Shown: positions 45,665 through 56,525, numbered from the stretch's first letter. The stretch: 64,000 bases of DNA from Promethearchaeota archaeon (GCA_019058445.1 JAHPZA010000004.1:434136-498135); one strand, 5' to 3'. The notes: a model not told the origin generated them from the letters alone. Numbers and translations are program-made.

Positions 45665-45949
45665 TCACTGACTAAGATAATATTCAGCATTTTCTAAAAT
45701 CAACTGATTCCCGTATGCTCCAGTACTGATAACAGCATCCTCATCGATCAAAGGATCGGGGATTAATTTTTCTTCCTTGAGCAATCCACTTACTGATATT
45801 TTTTTATCCAAAAATTCTGATGGCCAAAATTCGAGTCCTTTAATGAATATAACATTTCCTTCTGGAGTGAGCAATACAGCCCCGCCTTTGGCATCCTTAG
45901 CAGTACCATTTAAGTTTACTTTTTGACCTATTTGCTTCTCTACTTTCAT
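45665..45949 (-). CDS. small OB-fold-like protein
   Basis: A 94-residue all-beta protein of pattern GQKVNLNGTAKDAKGGAVLL, FIKGLEFWPSEF, KKISVSGLLKEE and a final hydrophobic strand. The alternating strands, the short length and the AKGGA motif are typical of small OB-fold proteins that appear in bacteria and archaea without known function. It starts 38 nt after the thioesterase gene upstream and may share its transcript. No nucleic-acid-binding basic surface is obvious. Confidence 0.65.
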   Translation of the reverse strand: MKVEKQIGQKVNLNGTAKDAKGGAVLLTPEGNVIFIKGLEFWPSEFLDKKISVSGLLKEEKLIPDPLIDEDAVISTGAYGNQLILENAEYYLSQ

Positions 45950-45987
45950 TTCACATATAATATTTAATATTTTTGAAATTTAAATTA

Positions 45988-46455
45988 TTATTCTTCAATA
46001 AATTTTGGCGGTAAATTTTCTAATCCAGGGAAGGAAAGAGGAGGTTTAACCATAACAGTCACGGTGCCATGGGCCAGGAGGTTATCTTTCTCATCTTTTA
46101 TTGAAGCCTCTGCCAGTCCAATGCTTTTAGTGAGTTTTATACAACGCCCATAGGCAAGTAATTTGCCACTTCTGATGCTTGAAAGATAGTTTATTTTCAT
46201 TTCAATGGTGGCAGCGCTATTATTCCCCTCGACTTGAGAATAGACCGCAAAAAATCCGGTTCCATCCGCCAATGCGGCATAGACACCACCGTGAACCATA
46301 CCATAGGGTTGGAGATGTTTGCGCTTAATTTCTACTTCAAGAATCGATTCCCCATACTTTAGGTCAATCAATTTCATATTTTGATTCTTAAAAAAGGGGC
46401 TATTATTGATTACAGGAAGTGCAAAACCAACCCATTTCGGATTTAACTGTTTCAT
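45988..46455 (-). CDS. PaaI-like hotdog-fold thioesterase
   Basis: A 155-residue hotdog thioesterase. The motif HGGVYAALADGTGFFAVYS with the catalytic Asp/Gly region is characteristic of PaaI/YbgC-like acyl-CoA thioesterases, followed by MKINYLSSIRSGKLLAYGR and a hydrophobic last strand. It hydrolyses an acyl- or aryl-CoA thioester in the cytoplasm; specificity is unknown. It could remove dead-end CoA esters made by the acyl-CoA enzymes at 3-13 kb, though it is not linked to them. It is co-directional with the small OB-like gene. Confidence 0.88.
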   Translation of the reverse strand: MKQLNPKWVGFALPVINNSPFFKNQNMKLIDLKYGESILEVEIKRKHLQPYGMVHGGVYAALADGTGFFAVYSQVEGNNSAATIEMKINYLSSIRSGKLLAYGRCIKLTKSIGLAEASIKDEKDNLLAHGTVTVMVKPPLSFPGLENLPPKFIEE

Positions 46456-46536
46456 ATTAAATTTAACTCATTATTCTTATCAATTAATTGTAATTCCTAA
46501 CAATTATAAAAATATTAATTTTTACAAGAAGGAGAG

Positions 46537-47907
46537 CTATATCTGTTTTTGAAGTTTTGCAATTTTTTTTTCTAGTTTTTTAATTCTTGAGTCGCTTTCG
46601 TTAAGAATTGAATAGTCTTCAAGCACTTTCAGCGCGATTTTATAATTACGTATAGCATTGATATAGTCATTATTTTTCTCAAATTTATCTCCCGCGTCTT
46701 CAGCATAATCTATTTCCATTTTCTTTATTTTTTTATCTAGTTCTAAAACCATAAATGAAATTTTGCCAATATCTTCTTGAAATTCGAACCCAGTTGCTAA
46801 ATATAGTGCTTTTTCATATTCTTTTTGAGCCTCTTTATATACTAAAGCTTTTTCGGCAGTTTGACCTTTCTTAATAAATGATGTCATTAATTTTTGTGCT
46901 TCTTCTGGATTTAAACTTTCAGCAGTATTTTTCAATTCATAAATCGCATTATTATTAGCAATTATAGGGGAGATTAATTTATTATTTGCCAATCGCATGG
47001 CATGAGATTCACGAAAGGATTTAACATTTTTCTCGGCAGTTTCAAGGGTGGTTGGAATTATGGCTTCCATCAATAATAGCTGATAAATCTCATAAAGGAT
47101 TACCTTCGCTTCAATATCTACAATTTTTTTTACTTCATTTAATATATTATAAATAAAAAAGAACTGCTTAGTGGCTAAATAATCTTTCGCAAATTTAATC
47201 ACTGCCCTTTGAATATAATTATTATTAATTGAATCTAAAACACTAGGGATAAGTGTATGTGAAAGTACCATGGGAAAAACTAATTTAACATTAAAAAATT
47301 CAGTAATAAAATCATTTGTGTTATCCGATTCGAGAGCTCCTGAAGAAATAACTTTAATAATATTATCTTTATATCTGATTTCGTAATTTTGTAAAAATTC
47401 GATTATCAGAGATTTTAAACTCTCAGATGCCTTATGATCCAGAACTAGGCAGATTCTAATATATTTTCCATTTCTTAAGATCACATTAAATGTTTTATAT
47501 TGCAATTCGTAGAATTGGTGATTCGCTACCTGATTTGAATAATTTGAACTCTCTCCCGATTCCGAAAAGGTTATATTCGCCTGTAAGAATCCTGATAATA
47601 ATTCTGTATCTACTCCAGCTCCTGAAATTGGGTAATTGGCAATTAATAATCCAGAATCTTTAGCCATTAATAAAATATGCTTTATATTTAATACGTCTAA
47701 AAATTTCTGCCAGATTAAATCGCGGAACATTTGGATACGTTTCTCTTCAGAATCCATTTCTTCGATTTTTATGTTATGATCTGCTTTTAAACCGAGTTTC
47801 TCCATTTGGGATTTAATGCATTCAGCACAATATTCAGGATATTTAATACACTCCTTTTTATCATATCCACAATTAAACCCTACACGACTTATCTGAAAAT
47901 AAACCAT
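46537..47907 (-). CDS. longin/roadblock-like domain protein with helical-repeat tail
   Basis: A 456-residue soluble protein. An N-terminal cysteine set (CGYDKKECIKYPEYCAEC) could bind zinc. Residues about 65-180 alternate strands and helices (IKHILLMAKDSGLLIANYP; AGVDTELLSGFLQA; FNVILRNGKYIRICLVLD) in a profilin-like order seen in longin and roadblock domains of trafficking and GTPase-associated proteins; this is a fold inference, not an identification. A long middle part of helices follows, and residues about 340-456 are TPR-like or coiled helices (KALVYKEAQKEYEKALYLA; YINAIRNYKIALKVLEDY). Proteins of this kind are frequent in Asgard archaea. Transcribed alone. Confidence 0.7.
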   Translation of the reverse strand: MVYFQISRVGFNCGYDKKECIKYPEYCAECIKSQMEKLGLKADHNIKIEEMDSEEKRIQMFRDLIWQKFLDVLNIKHILLMAKDSGLLIANYPISGAGVDTELLSGFLQANITFSESGESSNYSNQVANHQFYELQYKTFNVILRNGKYIRICLVLDHKASESLKSLIIEFLQNYEIRYKDNIIKVISSGALESDNTNDFITEFFNVKLVFPMVLSHTLIPSVLDSINNNYIQRAVIKFAKDYLATKQFFFIYNILNEVKKIVDIEAKVILYEIYQLLLMEAIIPTTLETAEKNVKSFRESHAMRLANNKLISPIIANNNAIYELKNTAESLNPEEAQKLMTSFIKKGQTAEKALVYKEAQKEYEKALYLATGFEFQEDIGKISFMVLELDKKIKKMEIDYAEDAGDKFEKNNDYINAIRNYKIALKVLEDYSILNESDSRIKKLEKKIAKLQKQI

Positions 47908-48286
47908 CTAAAGCACAAATTTAAAATTAGAGTTTTGTAATGAATTCTTATTTTTCTTATATAATTTGATTAAATTTGGGTTATAAAAATCTTTAGAAAT
48001 TACCAAGTTTTGCGACGTAGCAACGAAAAATTTAAAAATTTCATTATATTTTAAAAGCAGATTAGTTCTATAGAATTCTATTTAAAAGCCAATGCGTTTA
48101 ACCTAAAAATAGGTTCTCAATCCTATATAAATTCTATAAAAGAAAAAATATAATAATCCTAAAACATTAAAATTCAATTAATTTGATGGGGTTTTATGGT
48201 ATTATTTTCAATAGTATAATACCTTAATCTCAACAACTCAATTTAACAATAAACAACAAATTAGGATAAAATTTGAGGATTGAGAC
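47908..48286. other. 379-nt divergent intergenic region with several short dyads
   Basis: This gap separates the longin-like gene (minus) and the giant surface protein (plus). It holds a 12-bp palindrome ATAGAATTCTAT at 48070-48081, a hairpin AACCTA-aaaa-TAGGTT at 48100-48115 and a hairpin GGTATTAT-N10-ATAATACC at 48198-48223. No open frame or RNA gene was recognised. The last hairpin lies 64 nt before the surface-protein ATG, which has gagga upstream (48272-48276). Confidence 0.5.
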
Positions 48287-51200
48287 ATGAGTAAATCTAT
48301 TTTTAACAAATCTATTTTAGTAATACTATTGGTAGGAATCTCATTAACTAGCGCTTTGAGTAATTATTCTTCAAAAACCGAAACCGAAAATCAAAATTCT
48401 TTAGAAAGGTACAATAATATATCATTAGAAACGGCTCAAAATTTTGAATTACTCCAAGATTTCGAAGCATCAACTTATTTTATATCACCAAATTCTTCAG
48501 AGGGTAGAAATGATGCAGTATTTTTTTCTTTTATGGCAAATAAAAGAGGAAATTTTACGATTCAAGCTCAGAATCATCCTAACTATATAGATGATACAGA
48601 ACTTACAGAAAGCCATATTAGTTTCGATAATCCTTATGGTACTAATATTTGGTACATAGCATATTCAGAAATTGATACGTTAAATCTTGGTCGATTCAAT
48701 ATAAGATTATTAAAAAGTGAGGATAATGGAAAGACGTGGTCTAATAGCTTAATCAGTAGTATTTATGCAGATATAGAAAATCCACTTGATTATAATACAT
48801 ATGTATCTGGAATTTCTATAGCTACTAACCCAAAAACAGGATTTTTAATTGTTTTAACATGGATTAACAAAACAAATCTTTCTTACTTTAGATCTTTTGA
48901 TAATGGAACAACATGGGAAGGTCCTGAACCAATCTTCAATTCAACACTAATGGGAACAGTTAATATATTTAAAGGATTTTTAGATCATCCGAGAATGGAT
49001 GCTGCGATACTAGAAAATGGATCAGTAATTATTGTTAGTGAAGCAACGGACAAAAATTTTTTTCCATTCATCTTTATTGAAAGTCCAAATAATGGAACTG
49101 AATGGAATTTACCCAAAAATGTGACTTGTGTAAACAATTTAAGAGCAAAAATTCCAAAAATACAAGTAGATTATAGTTCAAAAAAATATTGGTTAATGTG
49201 GAAATATGATAGTAATTATTTAACAGGAGGAAATGATACTATTCAATGGGCTGAATTCAATGAAACTCATAACTTTTATGCTGATGTTCAATATCTAAAT
49301 GTTTCGAATCTTGATTTGGACTATAATTTCGATTTCTACTATGATCATCATAATGACAAATTTAGAATAATATACTGTGATTATGACTATCCAATAACTT
49401 ATATAGAAAATTGGACGTGTGAAGATTTTTCAGCAAATTTTTGGGTAAAAACAAGATTGGGTTCATATACTCGTCAAAGTTCAATAATTAGTTCTAATAA
49501 TTACTTACATTATGTCTATTCTAAAGAAAACTATTTATTTTTTCTAGAGGATTATATCGGAAAAACGGATATTTATCAGTTCAAAGTTATACAAGATTAT
49601 ATTTATTGGGAGGTCAAGGGAACTTTTAATGAAAATGAGTTAATACAAATACCCTGGGATGGCAGAAAATCTGATTCGATATTAATCGAAGATTCATTAG
49701 TAAAGATTATTTTCACCGAAAATTATACTGGAACGGAAAAATTTCTTTTTATAACAATTGATAATGAAATTCCAGATTTTATGGCACTGGAACAGAAAAG
49801 ACACTATTTTAATCCTTTATCAACTAATATCACTTTATCAAATATTCCATGGGAGATTCTTCCATCCGAATCTTGTGAATTATTTTTGGAAGTATTAAGT
49901 AATAAAACGCAAATTAGCTCCTGGAGTCAAATAGTGGAAAATAATTGGGACGATAATGAGCCTAAAATTTTTATATCGGATACAAGAATAATTTATTGCC
50001 TTTATGAAAGTTTAGAAGCTGGTAGATCAATTCTTTACCTGATTAAATCTTATGATTTAGGTGTCACATGGTCAAATCCAATAAAAGTCTATGAAACCAC
50101 GGGAGGGCTTTATTACTACACTGGTGCAGCCATTGGTAGTGTTGTTCTTATATACATATATCATACTCATTATCAAAGAATCTTATATAGAAGTTTTGAT
50201 GAGGGATTTACATTTAGAGATGAAATTAATATCTATGATGCCACTTTATTTCCATCAAGTTCTTCAGGTGAAGTTGACTTCTTATTAACCAGAAATGGAA
50301 CTATGTTTTCAACATTTAAACGACATACATATGGTTCAAAACACACTGAATATTATATCCTAAAATCAAATGATCTAGGTAATAATTGGACCTTCATGGA
50401 ATTATTCAATATCACTAAAGACTATAATCCGAACTTACATCCCAAATTAACTTATGATTTTATTAATGACATAGTGTATTTAGCGATGCCACTAGATAAT
50501 TATGATCTTTTATCCAGTTTCGCCATCAATTTCTCGTTTTCAACATTTAATTTCAATGACAATAAATGGTCAGTCCTAGAAAGTATCCCTCTGGCAACAG
50601 GTACAATTTTCACACAGGATACTAATTTTATTGTTACAAGAGAAAATAAAACCGCAACACCTATAGTACGCTTAATTTATTTAGAAAATATAGAACTTCC
50701 AGAAAGAATATTTCATTATAAAGAAATTGTATCAGAGGATTTTGGTGTAAGTTGGGATGAGCCAAGAAATATAACTTTACCCAATTATTCTGATATAATT
50801 TCAAATGTGGATGGAATTTATTATGCCTCGACATTTTCAGATGGGAATGATATAGAGATTAATTTTAGAAGACAAGGAAAACTAGTCTACGTATCAAAGG
50901 CAATAATATCTTCATCTTTTAGTACGGAAATCACTTTTAACGGTATTGATGATTTCGGTGATTATATTGAAGAGGGCAATTATACTTATTATATTCATCT
51001 TAATGATTTTGCTGGAAACAGTATTTCAAATACTAGTTGGTTTTATGCTGATTATACTGCACCTAATATAACTGAATACTTTACTAATATAAATATTCCT
51101 CCGATCCCTCGCAATGACCTTATAATAACGGTCAATATAACTGAAAGTACAAATTGTACTGCCGTTCTGTATTATAAAAAAGATGGTGCTAGTTGGCAAA

Positions 51201-52846
51201 CGGAGGCGATGAATCCTATTGGTAATGGGTATTATACTGGTACAATTCCAGGTGACTCAACAACTAATCAGATTCAATATTACATATTAACTGAAGATCT
51301 TGCTGGAAATCAATTTATATTCGATAATAATGGAGATTATTATTCTTATGGTATGCCTAGCTTTGCTTGGGACAGTGAAGGACTGTTCAAAGAATCTAAA
51401 AGTTATTCTTCATCTCAAGATTACGAAATAACGATAGAAATTGAAAGTGATCTTGAATACGTTGATGAGGTTATCTTCCGTTATTCTTATGATGAAGGGG
51501 ATGAGTGGGAGGATTTAGAACTTGAGCAGAACAGTCCAGAATTTTCCGGTGAATTGGACGACATTCCTGGTGATCTTCGAGAGCTTCAATATAAAGTTAT
51601 AGTAATAGATATATATGGAAATGAACATGAATTAACCGATACTCGAGAAGTAGAGTTTTATCCAGAAGTTCCTAGTGTGACATTTGAGGAAAGAGATTTA
51701 ATAATTATATTAATAGCATCTGCCATTGTTGGATTTGTAGTTGCTATTGGATATATTAAACTTAAGAGTACTAGTCATGAGATGTTATATAAACAGATGT
51801 TCCTTAAAGATTATAAGAATAATTTAGAAAAAGCTGAAGAAGACATTAAAGAAAAATCAATTAAGAACATTATAGGACGATTTAAAAAGCAACCTGTAGA
51901 TTCTGATTTGATATCTTTTCAGGATAATAAAGCAACAACGCCTTTTACTAAAGTTTATTTCACATTTCTATGCGGGACAATTACAGTTTTTTTAATCGCA
52001 CTCTTGATATCAGTTATTGTACCTCAAGTCGGAATACTTCTACTTTCAGCAAGTCTGTTAATGGCAGTATTTGGTTACATGATACTTATGAGTCGGGATA
52101 TTTCTATTAACATTTATCTAGAACGAATTCATTTGAAAAACGTAGCACTTGAAATATTTCAAATATTTTTTATGTTTATTAATATTGTAGCAATCCTATT
52201 AGTCGGCTATACAATTGATTGGTTTAGATATTATCTTATTGAATCGACATTCGATGTTGGAGCTACATCAATTCCAAGGTTATACATTTCCACATTTGCT
52301 GTATTTTTTACCTCTTTAGTTCTAGTTGGTATTACAACTTATATTCAACTTAGAAAAACAGTTAAAAACCTTCAAAAGCAACGATCACAAGGGACCAGTC
52401 CAAATCTTTTATTATACTTAAAGGATCAAAATTCATCGCGTTTAATAACAAGATTAGGGTATAAGACAATAGTATTCTTAGTTACCGTTCTATTATCTGT
52501 TATAACTACTACTAATTTACTTACAGAAGAGACAGGTCGAGCATTGATAATCATTATTGTGCCTTTCATTATGGCAGGATTTATGACATTGTTAATACAT
52601 AGGTATTTTGAAATGAGATCTAAAAAAGAAAAGAAAGAAGATATGCGATTACCATTCAGCGATTCGAAAAAATTCTGTGGCAAATGTGGTGAGCAAATGT
52701 ATCTATCTAACAAATATTGTGGATCCTGTGGAGCTCAGCAAGTTTTTGAGGATGTACTTGGGACATATGTTTCAAGATGTATCGAATGTAATGCCCTTAT
52801 TAATGATAACTCGAAATATTGTACAGAATGCGGTAAAAAAATATAA
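48287..52846 (+). CDS. giant Asp-box beta-propeller surface protein with TM region and cytoplasmic zinc ribbons
   Basis: A 1519-residue exported membrane protein. A signal peptide (ILVILLVGISLTSALS) leads into at least six sialidase-type Asp-box repeats (SEDNGKTW, SFDNGTTW, SYDLGVTW, SFDEGFTF, SNDLGNNW, SEDFGVSW), so residues about 60-850 form one or two beta-propellers. FlgD/Ig-like domains follow (about 860-1130). A TM helix near 1140 leads into a cytoplasmic charged loop, and further helices between about 1210 and 1450 make roughly six TM segments in total. The tail holds two zinc ribbons, FCGKCG with YCGSCG and CIECN with YCTECG. The Asp-box part alone would suggest a glycosidase, but catalytic residues were not identified, so it may only bind glycans. 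The extracellular propeller joined to an intracellular zinc tail suggests a signalling receptor. Confidence 0.8.
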   Translation: MSKSIFNKSILVILLVGISLTSALSNYSSKTETENQNSLERYNNISLETAQNFELLQDFEASTYFISPNSSEGRNDAVFFSFMANKRGNFTIQAQNHPNYIDDTELTESHISFDNPYGTNIWYIAYSEIDTLNLGRFNIRLLKSEDNGKTWSNSLISSIYADIENPLDYNTYVSGISIATNPKTGFLIVLTWINKTNLSYFRSFDNGTTWEGPEPIFNSTLMGTVNIFKGFLDHPRMDAAILENGSVIIVSEATDKNFFPFIFIESPNNGTEWNLPKNVTCVNNLRAKIPKIQVDYSSKKYWLMWKYDSNYLTGGNDTIQWAEFNETHNFYADVQYLNVSNLDLDYNFDFYYDHHNDKFRIIYCDYDYPITYIENWTCEDFSANFWVKTRLGSYTRQSSIISSNNYLHYVYSKENYLFFLEDYIGKTDIYQFKVIQDYIYWEVKGTFNENELIQIPWDGRKSDSILIEDSLVKIIFTENYTGTEKFLFITIDNEIPDFMALEQKRHYFNPLSTNITLSNIPWEILPSESCELFLEVLSNKTQISSWSQIVENNWDDNEPKIFISDTRIIYCLYESLEAGRSILYLIKSYDLGVTWSNPIKVYETTGGLYYYTGAAIGSVVLIYIYHTHYQRILYRSFDEGFTFRDEINIYDATLFPSSSSGEVDFLLTRNGTMFSTFKRHTYGSKHTEYYILKSNDLGNNWTFMELFNITKDYNPNLHPKLTYDFINDIVYLAMPLDNYDLLSSFAINFSFSTFNFNDNKWSVLESIPLATGTIFTQDTNFIVTRENKTATPIVRLIYLENIELPERIFHYKEIVSEDFGVSWDEPRNITLPNYSDIISNVDGIYYASTFSDGNDIEINFRRQGKLVYVSKAIISSSFSTEITFNGIDDFGDYIEEGNYTYYIHLNDFAGNSISNTSWFYADYTAPNITEYFTNINIPPIPRNDLIITVNITESTNCTAVLYYKKDGASWQTEAMNPIGNGYYTGTIPGDSTTNQIQYYILTEDLAGNQFIFDNNGDYYSYGMPSFAWDSEGLFKESKSYSSSQDYEITIEIESDLEYVDEVIFRYSYDEGDEWEDLELEQNSPEFSGELDDIPGDLRELQYKVIVIDIYGNEHELTDTREVEFYPEVPSVTFEERDLIIILIASAIVGFVVAIGYIKLKSTSHEMLYKQMFLKDYKNNLEKAEEDIKEKSIKNIIGRFKKQPVDSDLISFQDNKATTPFTKVYFTFLCGTITVFLIALLISVIVPQVGILLLSASLLMAVFGYMILMSRDISINIYLERIHLKNVALEIFQIFFMFINIVAILLVGYTIDWFRYYLIESTFDVGATSIPRLYISTFAVFFTSLVLVGITTYIQLRKTVKNLQKQRSQGTSPNLLLYLKDQNSSRLITRLGYKTIVFLVTVLLSVITTTNLLTEETGRALIIIIVPFIMAGFMTLLIHRYFEMRSKKEKKEDMRLPFSDSKKFCGKCGEQMYLSNKYCGSCGAQQVFEDVLGTYVSRCIECNALINDNSKYCTECGKKI

Positions 52847-52909
52847 ATTTTTTTTAATTAAATAATTTTAAAATAACTTTTTTTTTCCTTACTTTATACC
52901 ACTACTAAA

Positions 52910-53410
52910 TTAAGAATAATAAGAGTAGCTCTCTCTATCAAATCCGTGGATATATTCAATTACTATACCTTCAGGTCTTTGTTCAGGAGGTCTATATATA
53001 ATTTGTAAATTCGGAAAATATGCTCCAATTCCAGTTTTAGCTAAAATCATAGCAGGATGATCTGATTGTTTAAAAATTTCTTCACTTATTCTAAGAGTTA
53101 TCGCACGACATTGTTGTTCATCCCAGACTCCTAAAGAATGAATATATTCATGTAAGAGTATGTGATATGTATATGACCAGACTACTTCAAATGGTTGCGT
53201 TTCTAGAATCAGTTTTAATGGAGTTTTATTCATTACAATATCCGTTCCGGGAGGAAAATGCATTCCTCCTATAAATCCATGAGGTGTCATGCCCATTTCT
53301 GCAAGTCCTAAACTTAAACCAGCCCTATGCCTACCAGTAGTTTTTTTAACATCATTTTTCACTTTTTCAAATATTTCAGGCATTTGTTCCTTGAATTCTT
53401 GTAATTCCAT
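52910..53410 (-). CDS. HExxH metallopeptidase-like protein
   Basis: A 166-residue soluble protein with the zinc motif HEYIHSLG (His87, Glu88, His91) in an otherwise helical core and a Pro-rich C-terminal tail (RPPEQRPEG). Archaeal proteins of this size with this motif are annotated as putative metallopeptidases of unknown target. The ATG follows aggttga by 4-5 nt. It is the last gene of a minus-strand run with an ArsR-like regulator, Cdc48 and Hsp20, so it may act in protein quality control. A third zinc ligand is not evident: Asp97/Glu98 in WDEQQC are candidates. Confidence 0.7.
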   Translation of the reverse strand: MELQEFKEQMPEIFEKVKNDVKKTTGRHRAGLSLGLAEMGMTPHGFIGGMHFPPGTDIVMNKTPLKLILETQPFEVVWSYTYHILLHEYIHSLGVWDEQQCRAITLRISEEIFKQSDHPAMILAKTGIGAYFPNLQIIYRPPEQRPEGIVIEYIHGFDRESYSYYS

Positions 53411-53436
53411 AAAATCAACCTCTTTTTATTAGCCAA

Positions 53437-54261
53437 TTAGAAATCAAAAAACCAGAAATCCTTATCCTCCTTGAAGAAATCCATCATTTTAGATAGATCT
53501 TTCAATAAGGGCTCAATTGAGATCCTATTTTGAGCGCGTTCAATGGAATCCATATCTGAGTAGAACATATCATCTAATAAGTTATCGATGTCTATTCTTT
53601 TATAATATTTATTCGGATTGAAAAAAAGTGTATAAAAGATCTCTTCAATTAAATTTAGACTTTCTCTTATATTTTTTGCTTTAAATTGTCTTTTCTCAAT
53701 AGTTTCTCTTAATCTATTTCTGTATTTATCTTCTATTATGTTTTTTAATTCCGCTATAAAACACTGTTTATTTTGTAGTAAATCAGATCTTTCCAATTCT
53801 AGGTTCCTAATATTTCCCTCAATTTCTTTAATTCTTTCACCTAAAAATCTAATTTTTGCATCGGGTTGTTTAATTTTTTTATAATCAGGAGAACAGCCCG
53901 TATCCTTGAGCTGTATTATTTTACTGTCATCACTAATTTCAGAAACGTTATATTTCACACCGTAATAGTCTGGAGATATGTCGATGCTTAAAGATATATC
54001 GGTTTTTATCCGATAAGTTCCTCCCCTTTTATCATCCGTTTCAATTTTTTCAATGATTTCCTTTTCGCTTAAAAACACTAATTGGCTATGCACCGCTTGT
54101 CTTGATATACCCAATTCATTTGCTAATTCCGAAGTAGAATGGGGAACTTTAGCCAATTTTGCAAGAATTACTCTTCTGGTGGGATTTCCTAAAATTTCCA
54201 ACAAAGTATCTAAATTAATTGTTTTCTTACCTCTTTCATATTTTTCCACTTCTATTTTCAA
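53437..54261 (-). CDS. ArsR-like winged-helix regulator, possible heat-shock regulator
   Basis: A 274-residue protein with an N-terminal winged helix of the ArsR type (ILGNPTRRVILAKLAKVP; SELANELGISRQAVHSQL; residues about 23-85) with a wing GGTYRIKTD, and a long C-terminal helical/coiled-coil part (about 130-240). The HTH opening LGNPTRRVILAKL is also that of the euryarchaeal heat-shock regulator Phr, which represses hsp20 and an AAA ATPase; here the neighbours are exactly cdc48 and hsp20. The stop lies 26 nt upstream of the HExxH gene start and the start 32 nt after cdc48, so the genes form one operon. Function as Phr-like repressor is inference; the long coiled coil is different. Confidence 0.8.
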   Translation of the reverse strand: MKIEVEKYERGKKTINLDTLLEILGNPTRRVILAKLAKVPHSTSELANELGISRQAVHSQLVFLSEKEIIEKIETDDKRGGTYRIKTDISLSIDISPDYYGVKYNVSEISDDSKIIQLKDTGCSPDYKKIKQPDAKIRFLGERIKEIEGNIRNLELERSDLLQNKQCFIAELKNIIEDKYRNRLRETIEKRQFKAKNIRESLNLIEEIFYTLFFNPNKYYKRIDIDNLLDDMFYSDMDSIERAQNRISIEPLLKDLSKMMDFFKEDKDFWFFDF

Positions 54262-54293
54262 TCACTCCCTTTACTTAATAAAAATAAAAAAAA

Positions 54294-56525
54294 TTACCTA
54301 TAGAGTTCTTCAGAGGGTTCCTTCGAAGAAGTATCATAAGCTTTCTTTGCTCTATCCGCACCTTTCAGGATTTTTTGCACTGCCAAATCAAACTCATCTT
54401 TTGATATTTTAACTTTTTTCACTGATTCTGGATCGCTAGTATCAACATTATCATCTGCCAGAGTCTTTCGAATAGTCAAAAGAGTTGCTTCTTCACAGAT
54501 AGCTTGAATGTCTGCTCCTGTATAACCCTCCATATTCTCTGCCATTTTGCTAATATCTATATCATTAGCCAGAGGTTTGTTTTTAAGATGGATTTTATAA
54601 ATCTGTTCACGTGATTCTTGATCAGGCAAGGGAATTTCAACATGTCTCCCAAATCTTCCTGAACGCAACATTGCGGGATCAAGCATATCTGGTCTATTGG
54701 TAGCAGCAAGCAAGATTACATCTTTTAATCCTTCGAGACCATCCATTTCAGTGAGTAATTGTGAAACAACTTGCTCTGTCACCTGAGAGCTTGCAAATCT
54801 ACCTCTCATTCCCGCAATGGCATCTATTTCATCAAAGAAAATGATACAAGGTGCTGCAGATCTAGCCTTTCGAAATGTCTCTCTCACAGCTTTTTCGCTT
54901 TCTCCGACCCATTTAGATAAAAACTCTGGTCCTTTTACAGATATAAAATTCACCTCACTTTCATGAGCTAGTGCCTTAGCTATCAACGTCTTCCCACACC
55001 CAGGAGGACCATGGAGTAAAATACCATTTGGAGGTTTTGAATCCAAGTGTTTATAGAGTTCTGGGTACTTCAATGGCCATTCGATAATCTCTCTTAATTG
55101 TAGTCTAGCATCTTCTAATCCTCCAACATCTTCCCAAGTTTCTGTAGGTTGAGTTATTAATACCTCTCTTAGGGCAGATGGCTCAATACTATTTAAAGAG
55201 TGTTCAAAGTTTTCCATCTTTATTTGAATATTGCCTAAAATTTCAGCGGGAATTGGTTTATCTAAGTCAATTTTCGGTAAGATTTCTCTTATGGCAAGCA
55301 TTGCCGCCTCCTTAGCTAATGCTTCCACATCAGCTCCTACAAAACCATGTGTTTTTTCAGCCATTTTTTGTAAATCTACATCTGAATAGAGGGGCATTCC
55401 TCGTGTATGAATTAATAATATTTCATATCTGCCATCAGTATCAGGAACTCCAATTTCAATTTCTCTATCAAATCTTCCCGGTCTTCTTAATGCGGGATCA
55501 ATGTCATTCACTCTATTTGTGGCCCCAATAACTATGATTTCTCCCCGTCCTTCTAAGCCATCCATCAAAGAAAGTAATTGGGCAACCACTCTTCTTTCTA
55601 CTTCTCCAGTGACTTCCCCTCTTTTTGGGGCAATTGAATCTAATTCATCTATAAATATAATTGATGGTGCATTTTCTTTGGCTTCAATAAACACCTTACG
55701 GAGATTTTCTTCGCTTTGCCCATAAAATTTGCTCATAATTTCAGGACCGCTGATTGTTATAAAGTGGGCATCTGTTTCGTATGCTACTGCTCTTGCTAGC
55801 AATGTTTTTCCCGTACCAGGAGGTCCATGAAGTAACACTCCTTTAGGGGGATTAATCCCTATTCTTTGGAATAATTCGGGATGTCTAATTGGTAATTCAA
55901 TCATTTCACGTATTTTCTGAATTTCCTCTTCTAATCCTCCAATATCTTCGTAGGTTACTCTGGCTTTCTCAAGTTCAATGATTTCTTTATGGCTTTTTTC
56001 ACTCAATATGATCTTTGTATCCAAATGAATTCTCACGGCTTCCGCTTTGGGACTATACTCTACCACTACAAGATCAACTCTGCGACCCATGGCATAAAAG
56101 CTAAGGATATCTCCTTTCGTTATTACACGGTTTTCTAATTTTCTTGCTAATTGTTGAGAATTTTTAATGATTACCGTCTCTTCTAAACCAGCAAAGGTCA
56201 CTCTTGTAGCTAACGCAGCATCAATCTTGCGTATTTGTACTATATCATCTAGGGAAGTGTTTATATTCCTTCTTAAGGATGGATCCATACGGATTATATT
56301 AGTTCCCTTATCTTCTCTTCTGCCGGGATATAATAATGCGGCAGTTTTCCTCTTTGCTGAAGTTGAAGCATGAAAAATCTCTATCACATCTCCCGTTCTT
56401 AAATTCATTTCCGCCTCGACATCGGGGTCAATTCTGACAATGCCTCTTCCAGCATCTTCTTTAAATGCATCTTTTACTCTTAATTTATTCTCCTTACCTT
56501 CGTAGCCCCTTGTCACACCACTCAT
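54294..56525 (-). CDS. cdc48: Cdc48/VCP-like AAA ATPase
   Basis: A 743-residue Cdc48/VAT unfoldase. The N-terminal double-psi barrel and beta-clam cover residues about 1-190 ([20 protein letters not shown]). Two AAA modules follow: Walker A GPPGTGKT and GPPGCGKT, Walker [11 protein letters not shown] and [10 protein letters not shown], and second-region-of-homology arginines in [20 protein letters not shown] and [20 protein letters not shown]. It forms a hexamer in the cytoplasm that unfolds proteins for proteasomal degradation or remodelling. The C-terminal tail ends in LYR, close to the archaeal LYxxR/HbYX-like proteasome-contact motifs. It is followed by the ArsR-like regulator and preceded by hsp20. 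Confidence 0.97.
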   Translation of the reverse strand: MSGVTRGYEGKENKLRVKDAFKEDAGRGIVRIDPDVEAEMNLRTGDVIEIFHASTSAKRKTAALLYPGRREDKGTNIIRMDPSLRRNINTSLDDIVQIRKIDAALATRVTFAGLEETVIIKNSQQLARKLENRVITKGDILSFYAMGRRVDLVVVEYSPKAEAVRIHLDTKIILSEKSHKEIIELEKARVTYEDIGGLEEEIQKIREMIELPIRHPELFQRIGINPPKGVLLHGPPGTGKTLLARAVAYETDAHFITISGPEIMSKFYGQSEENLRKVFIEAKENAPSIIFIDELDSIAPKRGEVTGEVERRVVAQLLSLMDGLEGRGEIIVIGATNRVNDIDPALRRPGRFDREIEIGVPDTDGRYEILLIHTRGMPLYSDVDLQKMAEKTHGFVGADVEALAKEAAMLAIREILPKIDLDKPIPAEILGNIQIKMENFEHSLNSIEPSALREVLITQPTETWEDVGGLEDARLQLREIIEWPLKYPELYKHLDSKPPNGILLHGPPGCGKTLIAKALAHESEVNFISVKGPEFLSKWVGESEKAVRETFRKARSAAPCIIFFDEIDAIAGMRGRFASSQVTEQVVSQLLTEMDGLEGLKDVILLAATNRPDMLDPAMLRSGRFGRHVEIPLPDQESREQIYKIHLKNKPLANDIDISKMAENMEGYTGADIQAICEEATLLTIRKTLADDNVDTSDPESVKKVKISKDEFDLAVQKILKGADRAKKAYDTSSKEPSEELYR

